A DNA stretch of 64,000 nucleotides, from NCBI GenBank assembly GCA_965243245.1, contig OZ251536.1, forward strand, positions 1,054,001 to 1,118,000, written 5' to 3'. Under the pieces are notes generated by a model. That model was given only the letters and a program-made list of their open reading frames with translations, did not search any database and was not told the DNA's origin. Positions within the stretch are counted from its first letter, which is position 1. Each line of letters starts with the position of its first letter. The DNA comes from JAYQKL01 sp965243245. Its GTDB lineage: Bacteria > Pseudomonadota > Alphaproteobacteria > RS24. Positions 8,569-16,336 of the stretch are shown here, one piece after another. Both the position numbers and the translations under genes were made by a program.

Positions 8569-8597
8569 ATATTTTCTGAGCAGAGTTCTGAAAATAT
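8569..8597. promoter_or_regulatory. Operator-like inverted repeat in divergent promoter region
   Basis: The arms ATATTTTC (8569-8576) and GAAAATAT (8590-8597) are perfect complements, with two further pairs inside. TTGACA occurs at 8549-8554, and an AT-rich -10-like element (TATTTT, 8570-8575, spacer 15) overlaps the left arm. Such placement suits a repressor operator controlling the SDR/ALDH genes, but no regulator gene is present in the window. Confidence 0.35.
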
Positions 8598-8643
8598 TTT
8601 TTGCCCTGTTTCTGGGCATTTGAGGAAAAAAGAGGGAAAACTC

Positions 8644-9552
8644 ATGTCCACAAAGAAGTCCACAAAGAAGTCCACAAAGAAGTCCGAAAAGAAAACCGCA
8701 TTCATTACCGGCGCCGCCATGGGCATGGGAGCCTTAATGGCCCGAACACTTGCCGATAGAGGCTGGGAAGTCTTTGCTGGTGTGGTGCCGGGGGCAGATA
8801 CATCCGAATTACTACCCTATGACAATGTAACAGCTATTGAACAAGATGTGACAAGCACCGAATCGGTTAATGCCAGTGCTAAAAAAGTTGAAAAACTTCT
8901 CAAAGGGCGAGGATTAGATCTTCTGGTCAATAATGCCGGTATCGCTAATATGGGCATCGGCGTAATCGAAGGCTGCGACCTTGAACGTGGACATTTCATG
9001 TTTGAAGTCAACACATGGGGGCAGGTTCGGGTGTGTCAGGCATTCTTGAAATTCATCCGCCAAGACGAGCCGGGGCGCGTCATTAATTTCGCCTCTGGCG
9101 CGGTGCGTGCGAACCCACCCGCCTCTGGCCTTTATAATATGTCAAAACATGCTGTGACCGGCATGACACTCACACTGCGCCATGAACTCGCTTGCTTTGG
9201 TGTGCAGGTGACCTCAATTGAGCCCGGCGCCGTTGCTACGCATATGACCAAAAATTCATATGAAACAACCAAAAATCTGTGGAAAGAAATTCCTAAAAAA
9301 ATATCTGATATCTATAAGCCGTATCTTGAAGAAACCACAACTCAAGTTTTACCAAGCAATATTGTCAATAAAGGTAGTCCGCCCGTCTACGTCGTTAATC
9401 AAGTGCTCGCCTTGCTTAATGTCAAAACATGGAAACCCAGTTACATGGTCGGCAAAGAAGTCAAAGCAATGCCTCTTTTGCAAAAACTAATGCCCGCATT
9501 GACTTTTGAAAAAATCATCCAAAAAGAATTTAAGGTACCTAGAAAATCATGA
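8644..9552 (+). CDS. SDR-family oxidoreductase (retinol/steroid-dehydrogenase-like)
   Basis: A 302-residue SDR with TGAAMGMG cofactor motif, LVNNAGIANMG, Ser in INFASGAV and YNMSK, so the catalytic set is complete. Start 8644 has AGAGGG upstream; an earlier in-frame ATG at 8566 lies inside the inverted repeat region and is unlikely. The N-terminus is STKK repeated three times plus SEKK, generated by a 12-bp tandem repeat, giving a basic tail not usual for the family. It overlaps the aldehyde dehydrogenase by 4 nt (ATGA). An alcohol-to-aldehyde step followed by the neighbour's aldehyde oxidation is a reasonable inference. Confidence 0.85.
   Translation: MSTKKSTKKSTKKSEKKTAFITGAAMGMGALMARTLADRGWEVFAGVVPGADTSELLPYDNVTAIEQDVTSTESVNASAKKVEKLLKGRGLDLLVNNAGIANMGIGVIEGCDLERGHFMFEVNTWGQVRVCQAFLKFIRQDEPGRVINFASGAVRANPPASGLYNMSKHAVTGMTLTLRHELACFGVQVTSIEPGAVATHMTKNSYETTKNLWKEIPKKISDIYKPYLEETTTQVLPSNIVNKGSPPVYVVNQVLALLNVKTWKPSYMVGKEVKAMPLLQKLMPALTFEKIIQKEFKVPRKS
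8647..8694. repeat. 12-bp tandem repeat in SDR N-terminus
   Basis: Three exact copies of TCCACAAAGAAG (8647-8658, 8659-8670, 8671-8682) plus a diverged fourth encode the repeated Ser-Thr-Lys-Lys immediately after the start codon. Confidence 0.95.
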
Positions 9553-10955
9553 ACACTATCAAAAAAAGATTTGAAAAACTTCAATCCGGTAGCATCCGCC
9601 TGCGCGCCACAAATGCCGCTGAACGCTGTGCTCAGTTGAAGAAAATTTGGGCAGAGATCGTCGACCGTAAGGAAGAAATCTTTGCGGCCGCCAAAAAAGA
9701 GCGCAATAGTCATATTGTCGATGCGGCAGCCGAGCTGGTAATGATCAAAAGTGAAATTGATTTCATCTGCAAAAATCTAAAAAAATGGATGAAACCTAAA
9801 AAAGTGCCTAATTCTTTGGCGACTATGGGCAAACGCTGTGAGCTTCGTTATGACCCCAAAGGGGTGGTGCTGAATCTTTCAGCTTGGAACGCTCAGATTG
9901 CAGAATGCTTTATCCCTGCCATCGCGGCCATCGCGGCCGGTAATGCAGTTGCCATAAAGCCCTCAGAACTCGCGCCCCATTCAGCACAGATTGTTGAGGA
10001 TATCGTCAAAGCTGTTTTTGCTGAGGACGAGGTGGCTGTCTTTCAAGGCGACGCCGCTATCGCGCAAGCCTTATTGGCGTTACCGTTTAACCATATTTAC
10101 TATACGGGTGGCTACACTGTGGGGGCGTTGGTTATGAAGGCCGCCGCTGATCATTTTGCATCTATCACGCTTGAAATGGGCGGCAAATCGCCGGTCATTA
10201 TCGACAAATCCGCCAATCTGAAAGATACCGCCACCAAGCTTTCTTGGGGGCGCATTATGAATGCTGGACAGGTTTGCATCGCACCAGAATACGTTATCGC
10301 CCATGAAAGCGTGGCTGATGAATTGGTTGAAACACTCAAAATAAAGATGAGTGAGCAGTATAATTCTGAAAACACTGGCTTTGCGAACTCACAATATATG
10401 AATTGCATCATTAATGACCGCCACCACCAACGTATTGTCGCGCTGGTTGATGATGCAATAGCTAAAGGCGCAACTGTTGCGTTTGGCGGGGGCAATGTAC
10501 CTGAAAAACGTATCATCGAACCAACAATCCTCACAAATGTAACTGAGGATATGAAAATTATGCAAGAAGAAGTTTTTGGCCCCGTTCTGGCTGTGACAAC
10601 CTTTAAGGAACAACAAGACGTGCCCGCCATCATTGCAAAGCGACCAAGTCCGCTGGCCTTTTATATTTATGCGACTGACAAGGAAAATATAGAATATTTC
10701 CTTAGCATTTGTAATTCTGGCTCGGCGGTGGTGAATAATAACTGCATTCAATCTGGGACCAACCCGCGTCTGCCGTTTGGTGGCACAGGGGCTTCTGGCA
10801 TGGGGCGGATTGGCGGGTTTCGCGGCTTCGAAGAACTCTCAAATGTTCGCTCAGTCGTCCATCAACCGCTTGACCGTTTGCGCAATATACTCATTAATCT
10901 GCCGCCATATTCCAAGCGTTTTGAAGGCTTGATTATGAGTGCGCTTAAAAAGTAA
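9549..10955 (+). CDS. Aldehyde dehydrogenase (coniferyl-aldehyde/class-3 type)
   Basis: A 468-residue NAD(P)-dependent aldehyde dehydrogenase. Visible landmarks are the Asn of NLSAWN, KPSE, the cofactor-domain TGG, the catalytic Glu in LEMGGKSP and the catalytic Cys in NAGQVCIAPEY. The C-terminal FGGTGASGMGRIGG is characteristic. Length and the short N-terminus resemble class-3/coniferyl-aldehyde dehydrogenases, which oxidise fatty or aromatic aldehydes to acids. It is translationally coupled to the upstream SDR. Immediately downstream lies the relic of an acyl-CoA synthetase, suggesting the original path was alcohol, aldehyde, acid, acyl-CoA. Confidence 0.9.
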   Translation: MNTIKKRFEKLQSGSIRLRATNAAERCAQLKKIWAEIVDRKEEIFAAAKKERNSHIVDAAAELVMIKSEIDFICKNLKKWMKPKKVPNSLATMGKRCELRYDPKGVVLNLSAWNAQIAECFIPAIAAIAAGNAVAIKPSELAPHSAQIVEDIVKAVFAEDEVAVFQGDAAIAQALLALPFNHIYYTGGYTVGALVMKAAADHFASITLEMGGKSPVIIDKSANLKDTATKLSWGRIMNAGQVCIAPEYVIAHESVADELVETLKIKMSEQYNSENTGFANSQYMNCIINDRHHQRIVALVDDAIAKGATVAFGGGNVPEKRIIEPTILTNVTEDMKIMQEEVFGPVLAVTTFKEQQDVPAIIAKRPSPLAFYIYATDKENIEYFLSICNSGSAVVNNNCIQSGTNPRLPFGGTGASGMGRIGGFRGFEELSNVRSVVHQPLDRLRNILINLPPYSKRFEGLIMSALKK

Positions 10956-11294
10956 GCCTTAAAGCCAAATTATCTGGTTCAAACAATTACGCACAACCTT
11001 AAAGAACATTGCTCTTTGGCGCGCATCATGCCGCCAAGCCTGTTTATTCTGGAGATTTTTAAAACCATGCCCGTGACAGCCATCGGCAAAATCCACAAAC
11101 CGCCTTTAAGGCGTATGGCAAGTTTGCGAGTTTTTACCAGCACCCTTGAAAAGGCGGGCATTGTTGCTAGTTTGCAAGCTGATGACGACCCCAAAAAGGG
11201 ATTTCATATCACGGTCACGTTCGAAGATAAAACCGTCATGCAAACAGCAAAAGAGTTATTGGCGGGTTTTACGGTTAGTTTTGATATTAACTGA
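10956..11294 (+). pseudogene. C-terminal relic of an AMP-forming acyl-CoA synthetase
   Basis: In the same frame as the aldehyde dehydrogenase and directly after its stop codon, about 112 codons stay open to 11294. The peptide contains LFILEIFKTMPVTAIGKIHK then PPLRR, the signature of the C-terminal domain of AMP-binding acyl-CoA synthetases (catalytic Lys region, P-T-A-x-G-K-I-x-K-P). The large N-terminal AMP-binding domain (normally about 400 residues) is absent. The only starts are TTG at 11016 and ATG at 11028, neither with a good ribosome site. It is probably a deletion remnant whose upstream junction is the ALDH stop. A translated small protein is less likely. Confidence 0.65.
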
Positions 11295-11309
11295 CCCTAG
11301 TTTTCACCC

Positions 11310-11807
11310 CTACTCTTCTACATAAGTAAAGGGGCCGGGCACATGTCCGCCGCCAAGTTGGTGGTAAGTGAGATTGTGGTTTTCTTGCAAAAACACCTGT
11401 TCATAAACGCGTGTGTAGCGTGACGATTTGATACGCCAATTATTGTGCTCATCCAACACATACTCATCCACATATTCTGAAGCCCCCACCGTCACCTTAT
11501 TATCTTCTGCCCGATTAAGCGCGTAATCCATCAAACGCCACTGCCCTGTCGCCGTTCCCGATGAGAGAATATCTATAACGGGCATCGTAACCGAATGGCA
11601 AGAAACCAAGTTTTCATGAAAAGCATGTTCCATCGCACTGAGTATTTGCGCACGTCCAGAGGCTTTGAAGCGATAACTCCCACCAAAATAATCAATCGAC
11701 GCATCCTCGGTAAAAATACTCTTGAGCAAGCTCAAATCACAGCTATCAATCGCGCGACAATAACTATATTTCAAGCGCTTGATGCGCTCCATTTCTAGTA
11801 AATCCAT
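11310..11807 (-). CDS. SnoaL_4-type NTF2-like protein
   Basis: 165 residues with the family opening (ERIKRLKYSYCRAIDSCD) then FTEDASIDYFGG, a His pair region (AFHENLVSCHSV) and the closing strand NNWRIKSSRYTRVYEQVF. It is related to the gene at 6988-7560 in architecture. Start ATG 11807 is set by GGAGG at 5 nt. It is transcribed alone, convergent to the acyl-CoA synthetase relic, and may be part of the same pathway. The substrate is unknown. Confidence 0.75.
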   Translation of the reverse strand: MDLLEMERIKRLKYSYCRAIDSCDLSLLKSIFTEDASIDYFGGSYRFKASGRAQILSAMEHAFHENLVSCHSVTMPVIDILSSGTATGQWRLMDYALNRAEDNKVTVGASEYVDEYVLDEHNNWRIKSSRYTRVYEQVFLQENHNLTYHQLGGGHVPGPFTYVEE

Positions 11808-12093
11808 TTTTTCCTCCAAATGCGTTAGTAAATAATCTCACCCAGTTTAAAACGGCATAAATGATCGATGCAAATAAAACATAGTCATAATTTAAAAAAT
11901 ATTAAACTGGATATTGGTCAAATTATGTCTGCTTATCATATCTTTGAGGGTCGTTGAGCCGCCTCATTTACACCCACCCTAGTGAACTATTTCAAACTTA
12001 TATGATTATGAGAACTTATGCGCGCTAAAGCCGGCGGGGTTATTATAGGTTTCTTAGCAAAATAATAAAATCAATTGGAACCCATTGGAACTC
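11808..12093. other. Divergent intergenic region without a recognised gene
   Basis: 286 bp between the leftward NTF2-like gene and the rightward M15 peptidase gene. It is AT-rich and must contain both promoters, but I see no convincing -35/-10 pair, RNA or terminator. A 10-bp direct repeat (ATTGGAACCC at 12074-12083, ATTGGAACTC at 12084-12093) abuts the start codon of the peptidase gene. Confidence 0.5.
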
Positions 12094-12528
12094 ATGTCCT
12101 CGCCATATCATTTTGGAGCCCGCTCCACAAAACATTTAAAAGCCTGCCACGCAGATTTACAAATCATCCTCAAGGCGGTTATCCCCTATTTTGACCTGAC
12201 GATTCTTGCCAGTTTCCGCGATGAAGAAACGCAAAATCGCCTTCAGGAAAAAGGCTTGAGCCAGCTAAGATACCCCTTTAGTAAACATAATCAAAAGCCA
12301 TCAATGGCTGTTGACATTGCCCCTTATGACCGCCAAGCAAGCGAGGGCGTCGATTGGGATAATCGTGAGGCATTTGCTTATCTTGGCGGCGTGATGCGTG
12401 CGGCGGCGGTCATGTTGAAAAAAAATGGGCAAATCAAACATGAGCTTGTCTGGGGCGGGGATTGGAATTCAGATGGACGGGTTAGTGATGAAGTCTTCCG
12501 TGATTTAGTTCATTTTGAATTGCGCTAA
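12094..12528 (+). CDS. M15-family peptidase, phage-endolysin-like
   Basis: A 144-residue protein of the VanY/L-Ala-D-Glu peptidase type. It has SKHNQKPSMAVDIAPYD carrying the His and Asp zinc ligands, HELVWGGDWNSDG in the conserved centre and a final LVHFEL with the third ligand His. The domain cleaves peptidoglycan peptides. No signal peptide is visible, as in phage endolysins and gene-transfer-agent peptidases that rely on a holin or other exit. No phage neighbours are present, so it may be a domesticated phage gene. ATG 12094 is chosen; the in-frame TTG at 12085 is a poorer start. Confidence 0.85.
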   Translation: MSSPYHFGARSTKHLKACHADLQIILKAVIPYFDLTILASFRDEETQNRLQEKGLSQLRYPFSKHNQKPSMAVDIAPYDRQASEGVDWDNREAFAYLGGVMRAAAVMLKKNGQIKHELVWGGDWNSDGRVSDEVFRDLVHFELR

Positions 12529-12540
12529 TATTGAAAAACC

Positions 12541-12611
12541 TCAACTCATAAAACCCCAACTCATAAAACCTCATCCCATAAAACCCCATCCCATAAACCC
12601 CATCCCATAAA
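12541..12611. repeat. Degenerate 14-15-bp tandem repeat
   Basis: About five copies of a CYCATAAAACCCCAT-like unit lie between the M15 gene stop and the terminator at 12612. Units differ by one or two bases and one is a base shorter, so this is not a CRISPR array. Confidence 0.85.
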
Positions 12612-12639
12612 AAAAGAGCGGGGCGAACCCCGCTCTTTT
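12612..12639. terminator. Bidirectional rho-independent terminator
   Basis: A perfect 12-bp stem (AAAAGAGCGGGG / CCCCGCTCTTTT) has a CGAA tetraloop. A and T runs at both ends allow it to end transcripts from the M15 gene and, on the other strand, from the TonB-dependent receptor. Confidence 0.9.
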
Positions 12640-12662
12640 ATGTATTTATGGCGTCGCTAAAC

Positions 12663-15059
12663 TTAGAAGTTTTGCCTAAGAGCAAGACCATATGTGCGCG
12701 GTGCAGTAACATAACCAGAAAAACTCCCTATCGCCGCCGTTGTCGGGAAGGCTGCGATGAGATACTCATCATCAGTCAGGTTACGAATCCAAGCCCGAAC
12801 ACCCCAGCCATATTTGGTGTTCTCAATACCATAACTGGCATTGACAAGATTCACCTCACGGCTAGCAATGTTTTTTGGAACATTATCCGCAATTTGAACA
12901 TCGCTTTCATGGAAATATTCAACCCGGAAATAAGCTTCACTATCAGCCCCTAGCTCATAAGCATAAACCGCCCCAAGATTGACACTTACTTCGTGTACAC
13001 CCGCAGGTTCCTGACCCGTAAGATCTGACGGGCTTGGAAGAGCTGGCGAGGGTGGAGGGGTATTGTAGGTTTTATACTTGGGGTCAAGATATGTTGCAGA
13101 CGCTGTTAGTGTCAGATTGTCACCAAATGTATAAACAGCCTCAATTTCAGCCCCTGTATGCACTTGTAAACCAGCATTTGCCAAATCAAAACCCGTGCCA
13201 TTGAACAAGTTGCTTTGGAAGTCGTCAATTTCTTGCTCAAACACAGCAAAATTAACGAACCCATTACCAAGATTTTTCTTGATACCAAATTCAATATTCG
13301 TAGCTTCTTCAGGGCCAGCTGAACGCATGACCCGCGCATCAACTGACATATTGACAGATGTTGCCTTGAAACCAGTCGAGTGACTCAGATAAATATTTGT
13401 CGAGTCATTCCATTCATAAGCAAACCGCAAATTATGAGTTAAATCATCAGACTCGAATATGCCTGTCTCATTTGCGTTTGGATAATTTTGGAACGGTGGG
13501 AAAAACTGTAATCCTGCGAAGGCTATCAAAGCGCCAGAAAATTCTATTGTTGAAAATGGGTCGTCAATATCAACATCAGCGACCACCGTTTTTTCATCTT
13601 CTGTATAGCTCAAACCTAAAGTTGCCGTCATCCTATCAGTGATGGCATAATCAATCGAGCCAAACAATGAAATAGCCTCGTTCTGCATCTCGAAATATTC
13701 AGATACCAGACCTTGACCGGGCTGATACCATGTACTTCTATCCACAGGAACGCCATTTCTATCCACAGTAACGCCAAAGCTTGTAAGGAGGGCTGCAAAA
13801 TTATCCAAATCCCCCGAAATCGGCGGACCGAAAGGTGCCGTGAGGCCTTGAATCAAGGCGTCAACGTAAGCCTCAGTGTGCGCCCCATAAGTCGCATCAC
13901 GGAAGTGCTTGACGTCTTCATCAAAGTAGTAAGCCCCGACCATCCACTGCAAGGGACTGTCTGAATTTGAAGTCAACCGCAACTCTTGCGTAAATGTTTC
14001 AAAGTTGTCTCTGATTACATTGCTCCCCAGTAAATCAGCATAGTTGAAATCGCCATCTGTACGAGAAAAGATACCTTGCTCACGATATGAGGAAATAGAG
14101 ACAAACTGCATATTGCCCATATCAACATCAAACTGAGCTGAAATACCCTTACCTTCTAACTCATTGGTTGGGTTAAATGTCAGACCGATCTCGTGTTCAG
14201 TGCCGCCATCAGGAGCATTAATCGCCGGCAAGCCAAGGCCTGCCCTGACGTTAGCGGTGATAGTGTCAGCAACACCTGTTGCAGCACCAGAGAGTATCAT
14301 GCTCGCACCACAACATTTTTCGTCTGTAGAATTATAGTCACCAATGACTCGCAAAGTTACTGCATCACCTAGTTCTGCTAAAAGCTGACCGCGTAACTGC
14401 CAACGATTACGACCATTAAGGCTTTCACCATTACTAAGATTAGTATAATAACCATCATTTTGGTTAACGCTTCCTGTTAAACGAAAAGCCAGTGAATCAA
14501 CTATTGGACCAGTCACGGTACCCTTAACAATTGTCGAACCATAATTACCGAAATTTGCCTCAACCATGGCACCAAATTCATCTTCGGGTAGCGACGTCGT
14601 GATGCTAATCACACCCGCCGACGCATTTTTACCAAAAAGTGTGGTTTGTGGACCACGTAGAACCTCAATCCGCTCAACGGATGACAAGTCAGCCAAAGAA
14701 GAACCTGAACGCGAGCGATAAACACCATCAATATAGACACCAACAGAAGGCTCAATGCCCGGATTGTTAGCACCATTCCCAAAACCACGGATGATGAAGT
14801 TTGTGTTCGCAGAAGACTGCAATTGTGTAATTCGCAATGACGGAACAACCGTTTGCAAATCAATCAAGTCAACAATCTGAGCTTGTTCAATGGTTTCGGC
14901 CGTCGTAACCGAGACGGCAATCGGCACTTCTTGCAAAGTTTGTTCGCGTTTGGCTGCCGTGACGATAATCTCGTCCACCTGAGCCAGAGCAACCGGAGAA
15001 ACCGCAAGGGATGCGATCAGGGCTGCCATCCCAATTTTTGGGGTGAGTTTAAGTGTCAT
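12663..15059 (-). CDS. TonB-dependent outer-membrane receptor
   Basis: 798 residues. A signal peptide (MTLKLTPKIGMAALIASLAV, cleavage near ALAQ) is followed by a TonB-box-like DEIIVTAAKREQ. The plug domain has RGFGN, GVYIDGVY and VERIEVLRGPQTTLFGKNA. The long beta-barrel ends in an aromatic residue (LALRQNF). Start 15059 has GGAGGG at a good distance; the longer frame to 15146 has no ribosome site. It resembles the Pseudomonas/sphingomonad-type receptors often linked to uptake of hydrophobic carbon sources rather than siderophores, but the ligand is not readable. It is alone in its transcript, next to the catabolic cluster. Confidence 0.93.
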   Translation of the reverse strand: MTLKLTPKIGMAALIASLAVSPVALAQVDEIIVTAAKREQTLQEVPIAVSVTTAETIEQAQIVDLIDLQTVVPSLRITQLQSSANTNFIIRGFGNGANNPGIEPSVGVYIDGVYRSRSGSSLADLSSVERIEVLRGPQTTLFGKNASAGVISITTSLPEDEFGAMVEANFGNYGSTIVKGTVTGPIVDSLAFRLTGSVNQNDGYYTNLSNGESLNGRNRWQLRGQLLAELGDAVTLRVIGDYNSTDEKCCGASMILSGAATGVADTITANVRAGLGLPAINAPDGGTEHEIGLTFNPTNELEGKGISAQFDVDMGNMQFVSISSYREQGIFSRTDGDFNYADLLGSNVIRDNFETFTQELRLTSNSDSPLQWMVGAYYFDEDVKHFRDATYGAHTEAYVDALIQGLTAPFGPPISGDLDNFAALLTSFGVTVDRNGVPVDRSTWYQPGQGLVSEYFEMQNEAISLFGSIDYAITDRMTATLGLSYTEDEKTVVADVDIDDPFSTIEFSGALIAFAGLQFFPPFQNYPNANETGIFESDDLTHNLRFAYEWNDSTNIYLSHSTGFKATSVNMSVDARVMRSAGPEEATNIEFGIKKNLGNGFVNFAVFEQEIDDFQSNLFNGTGFDLANAGLQVHTGAEIEAVYTFGDNLTLTASATYLDPKYKTYNTPPPSPALPSPSDLTGQEPAGVHEVSVNLGAVYAYELGADSEAYFRVEYFHESDVQIADNVPKNIASREVNLVNASYGIENTKYGWGVRAWIRNLTDDEYLIAAFPTTAAIGSFSGYVTAPRTYGLALRQNF

Positions 15060-15192
15060 AAGTCCCTCCAATATGAAAATTAGACAATAATCTGAAATAT
15101 AAAAGTTTAAAAAATTAATATGCGAATTACTATAGTGCATTTTCATTATTTTAATTCAGGTGTAAAGACCTGTTTTAAAGGGAAATTTGAAT

Positions 15193-15208
15193 GTTGTATT
15201 AATGCAAC
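15193..15208. promoter_or_regulatory. Operator-like 16-bp palindrome upstream of TonB receptor
   Basis: GTTGTATTAATGCAAC reads as its own reverse complement except at one symmetrical pair. It lies about 135 bp upstream of the receptor start. It is a plausible binding site for a LacI- or MarR-type repressor, with no regulator in sight. Confidence 0.25.
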
Positions 15209-15328
15209 AGTTTTACGGCTACCCGCTCTCCCTTTGTCTCCATAAAAGGCGTCTTGGCGGTAAACAAAATTTTTCAAAAAATTAACAAAAAACCGCGCAT
15301 AGAGGAGAGCTTTAATTGCTTTGCCCGC

Positions 15329-15356
15329 TTGACTTGCCCTTGTGAGCCTGTATATT
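15329..15356 (+). promoter_or_regulatory. Sigma-70-type promoter of rplU-rpmA
   Basis: -35 TTGACT (15329-15334), 16-bp spacer, -10 TATATT (15351-15356). Predicted transcription would begin near 15363, giving a leader of roughly 95 nt before rplU. Confidence 0.6.
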
Positions 15357-15458
15357 GCCCGAAAATTGCACCTCATTAAAAAGCGGTGTGGTTGCTGTCT
15401 CATTTCCAGCCAGAGCTGGCCGCCTCGATAAACAGACGGAAACTAAAGGATGAAGTCC

Positions 15459-15911
15459 ATGTATGCGGTTGTCCGTACCGGAGGGAAACAGTACCGGGTT
15501 GCAAAAGACGATGTGCTCGAGCTCGAACGCCTGACAGGTCAAGCCGGGGATAAAATTATATTGACAGATGTTCTCTTGATTGGTGAAAATGGCAAGAAAC
15601 CAACTATTGGCGCACCTGTTGTCGAGGGCGCAAGTGTGACGGCTGAAGTTGTCGCACAAACGCGCGGCGAAAAAATTGATGTCATTAAATTTAAGCGGCG
15701 CAAAAACTATCGCCGTCAGCTGGGGCATCGTCAGGATTTGACTAAAGTTAAAATCACAAACATTGCTAAAACTACCGCTAAAACGGACACAGCTAAAAAA
15801 GCTGATGCGCCTAAAAAGGCAATCCCTAAAAAAACAGTCACTAAAAAAGCAACCCCTAAAAAAACAGTCGCTAAAAAAGCAACCCCTAAAGACACGAAAA
15901 ATAAGGAATAA
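15459..15911 (+). CDS. rplU: 50S ribosomal protein L21 with long Lys-rich tail
   Basis: 150 residues. The first 102 are a normal L21 (MYAVVRTGGKQYRV start, FKRRKNYRRQLGHRQ 23S-contacting loop, LTKVKIT end). Residues 103-150 are an extra basic tail of repeating PKKTVxKKAT units. L21 is about 103 residues in E. coli, and tails occur in several alphaproteobacteria. ATG 15459 is preferred to ATG 15450 because AAAGG touches the latter directly. It is co-transcribed with rpmA 3 bp downstream. Confidence 0.97.
   Translation: MYAVVRTGGKQYRVAKDDVLELERLTGQAGDKIILTDVLLIGENGKKPTIGAPVVEGASVTAEVVAQTRGEKIDVIKFKRRKNYRRQLGHRQDLTKVKITNIAKTTAKTDTAKKADAPKKAIPKKTVTKKATPKKTVAKKATPKDTKNKE
15796..15897. repeat. About 30-bp tandem repeat in the rplU tail
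   Basis: Successive copies of a CCTAAAAAAACAGTCRCTAA-type unit of roughly 30 bp encode the PKKTVxKKAT repeats of the L21 C-terminal tail. Confidence 0.8.
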
Positions 15912-15914
15912 GGC

Positions 15915-16184
15915 ATGGCACATAAAAAAGCAGGTGGTTCCTCGCGCAACGGGCGCGATAGTGCGGGACGGCGTCTTGGCGTTAAAAAATTCGGCGGCGA
16001 AGCCGTCATTCCCGGTAACATCATCATCCGCCAGCGCGGTACAAAATGGTACCCCGGCACCCATGTCGGTATCGGCAAAGACCACACAATCTTTGCCCTG
16101 ATAGAAGGTAAAGTACAATTTGGCAAAGCACGCGGTGACAGAACAACCGTATCCGTGACACCAATAGCCAAAACCGCAAAATAA
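15915..16184 (+). CDS. rpmA: 50S ribosomal protein L27
   Basis: 89 residues, full length. It opens AHKKAGGSSRNGRDSAGRRL, the flexible N-terminal arm that reaches the peptidyl-transferase centre, and continues with GVKKFGGE and RQRGTKWYPGTHVGIGKDHTIF. There is no cleavable N-terminal extension. It is preceded by AAGGA-type ribosome site 3 bp after rplU and followed by repeats and a terminator. Confidence 0.98.
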   Translation: MAHKKAGGSSRNGRDSAGRRLGVKKFGGEAVIPGNIIIRQRGTKWYPGTHVGIGKDHTIFALIEGKVQFGKARGDRTTVSVTPIAKTAK

Positions 16185-16219
16185 CAATCGGGCACGTGCG
16201 TCCAAGGGGCGGACCATAT

Positions 16220-16272
16220 TTTAAATATGATTTAAATATGATTTAAATATGATTTAAATATGATTTAAATAA
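16220..16272. repeat. 11-bp AT-rich tandem repeat before the rpmA terminator
   Basis: Four exact copies of TTTAAATATGA (16220-16263) plus a partial fifth lie between rpmA and the hairpin at 16271. Confidence 0.95.
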
Positions 16273-16299
16273 AAGGGAGATGGCCGCCATCTCCCTTTT
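16271..16299 (+). terminator. Rho-independent terminator of rplU-rpmA
   Basis: A perfect 13-bp stem AAAAGGGAGATGG / CCATCTCCCTTTT has a 3-nt loop (CCG) and a downstream T run. It separates the ribosomal pair from obgE. Confidence 0.92.
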
Positions 16300-16336
16300 T
16301 TAACGCACCCACAGCAAATAATAGTAAAGTAACAGC

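Larger units (their letters stand above)
15060..15458. other. 399-bp divergent regulatory region (receptor / rplU)
   Basis: There is no gene here; apparent open frames are antisense or unsupported. It holds a near-perfect 16-bp palindrome at 15193-15208 (GTTGTATTAATGCAAC, 14 of 16 symmetrical) and a second weaker inverted repeat CAGGT-N6-ACCTG near 15160-15175 on the receptor side. The rplU promoter lies at 15329-15356. The palindromes could be operators of the receptor gene. Confidence 0.4.

Noticed and set aside
12541..12611. Repeats before the terminator as CRISPR or REP element
   Set aside because: Short degenerate direct repeats with no spacers and no inverted symmetry.
15312..16217. 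Long antisense frame (301 codons) over rplU/rpmA
   Set aside because: Cys/Phe-rich, no ribosome site, antisense to two certain ribosomal genes.
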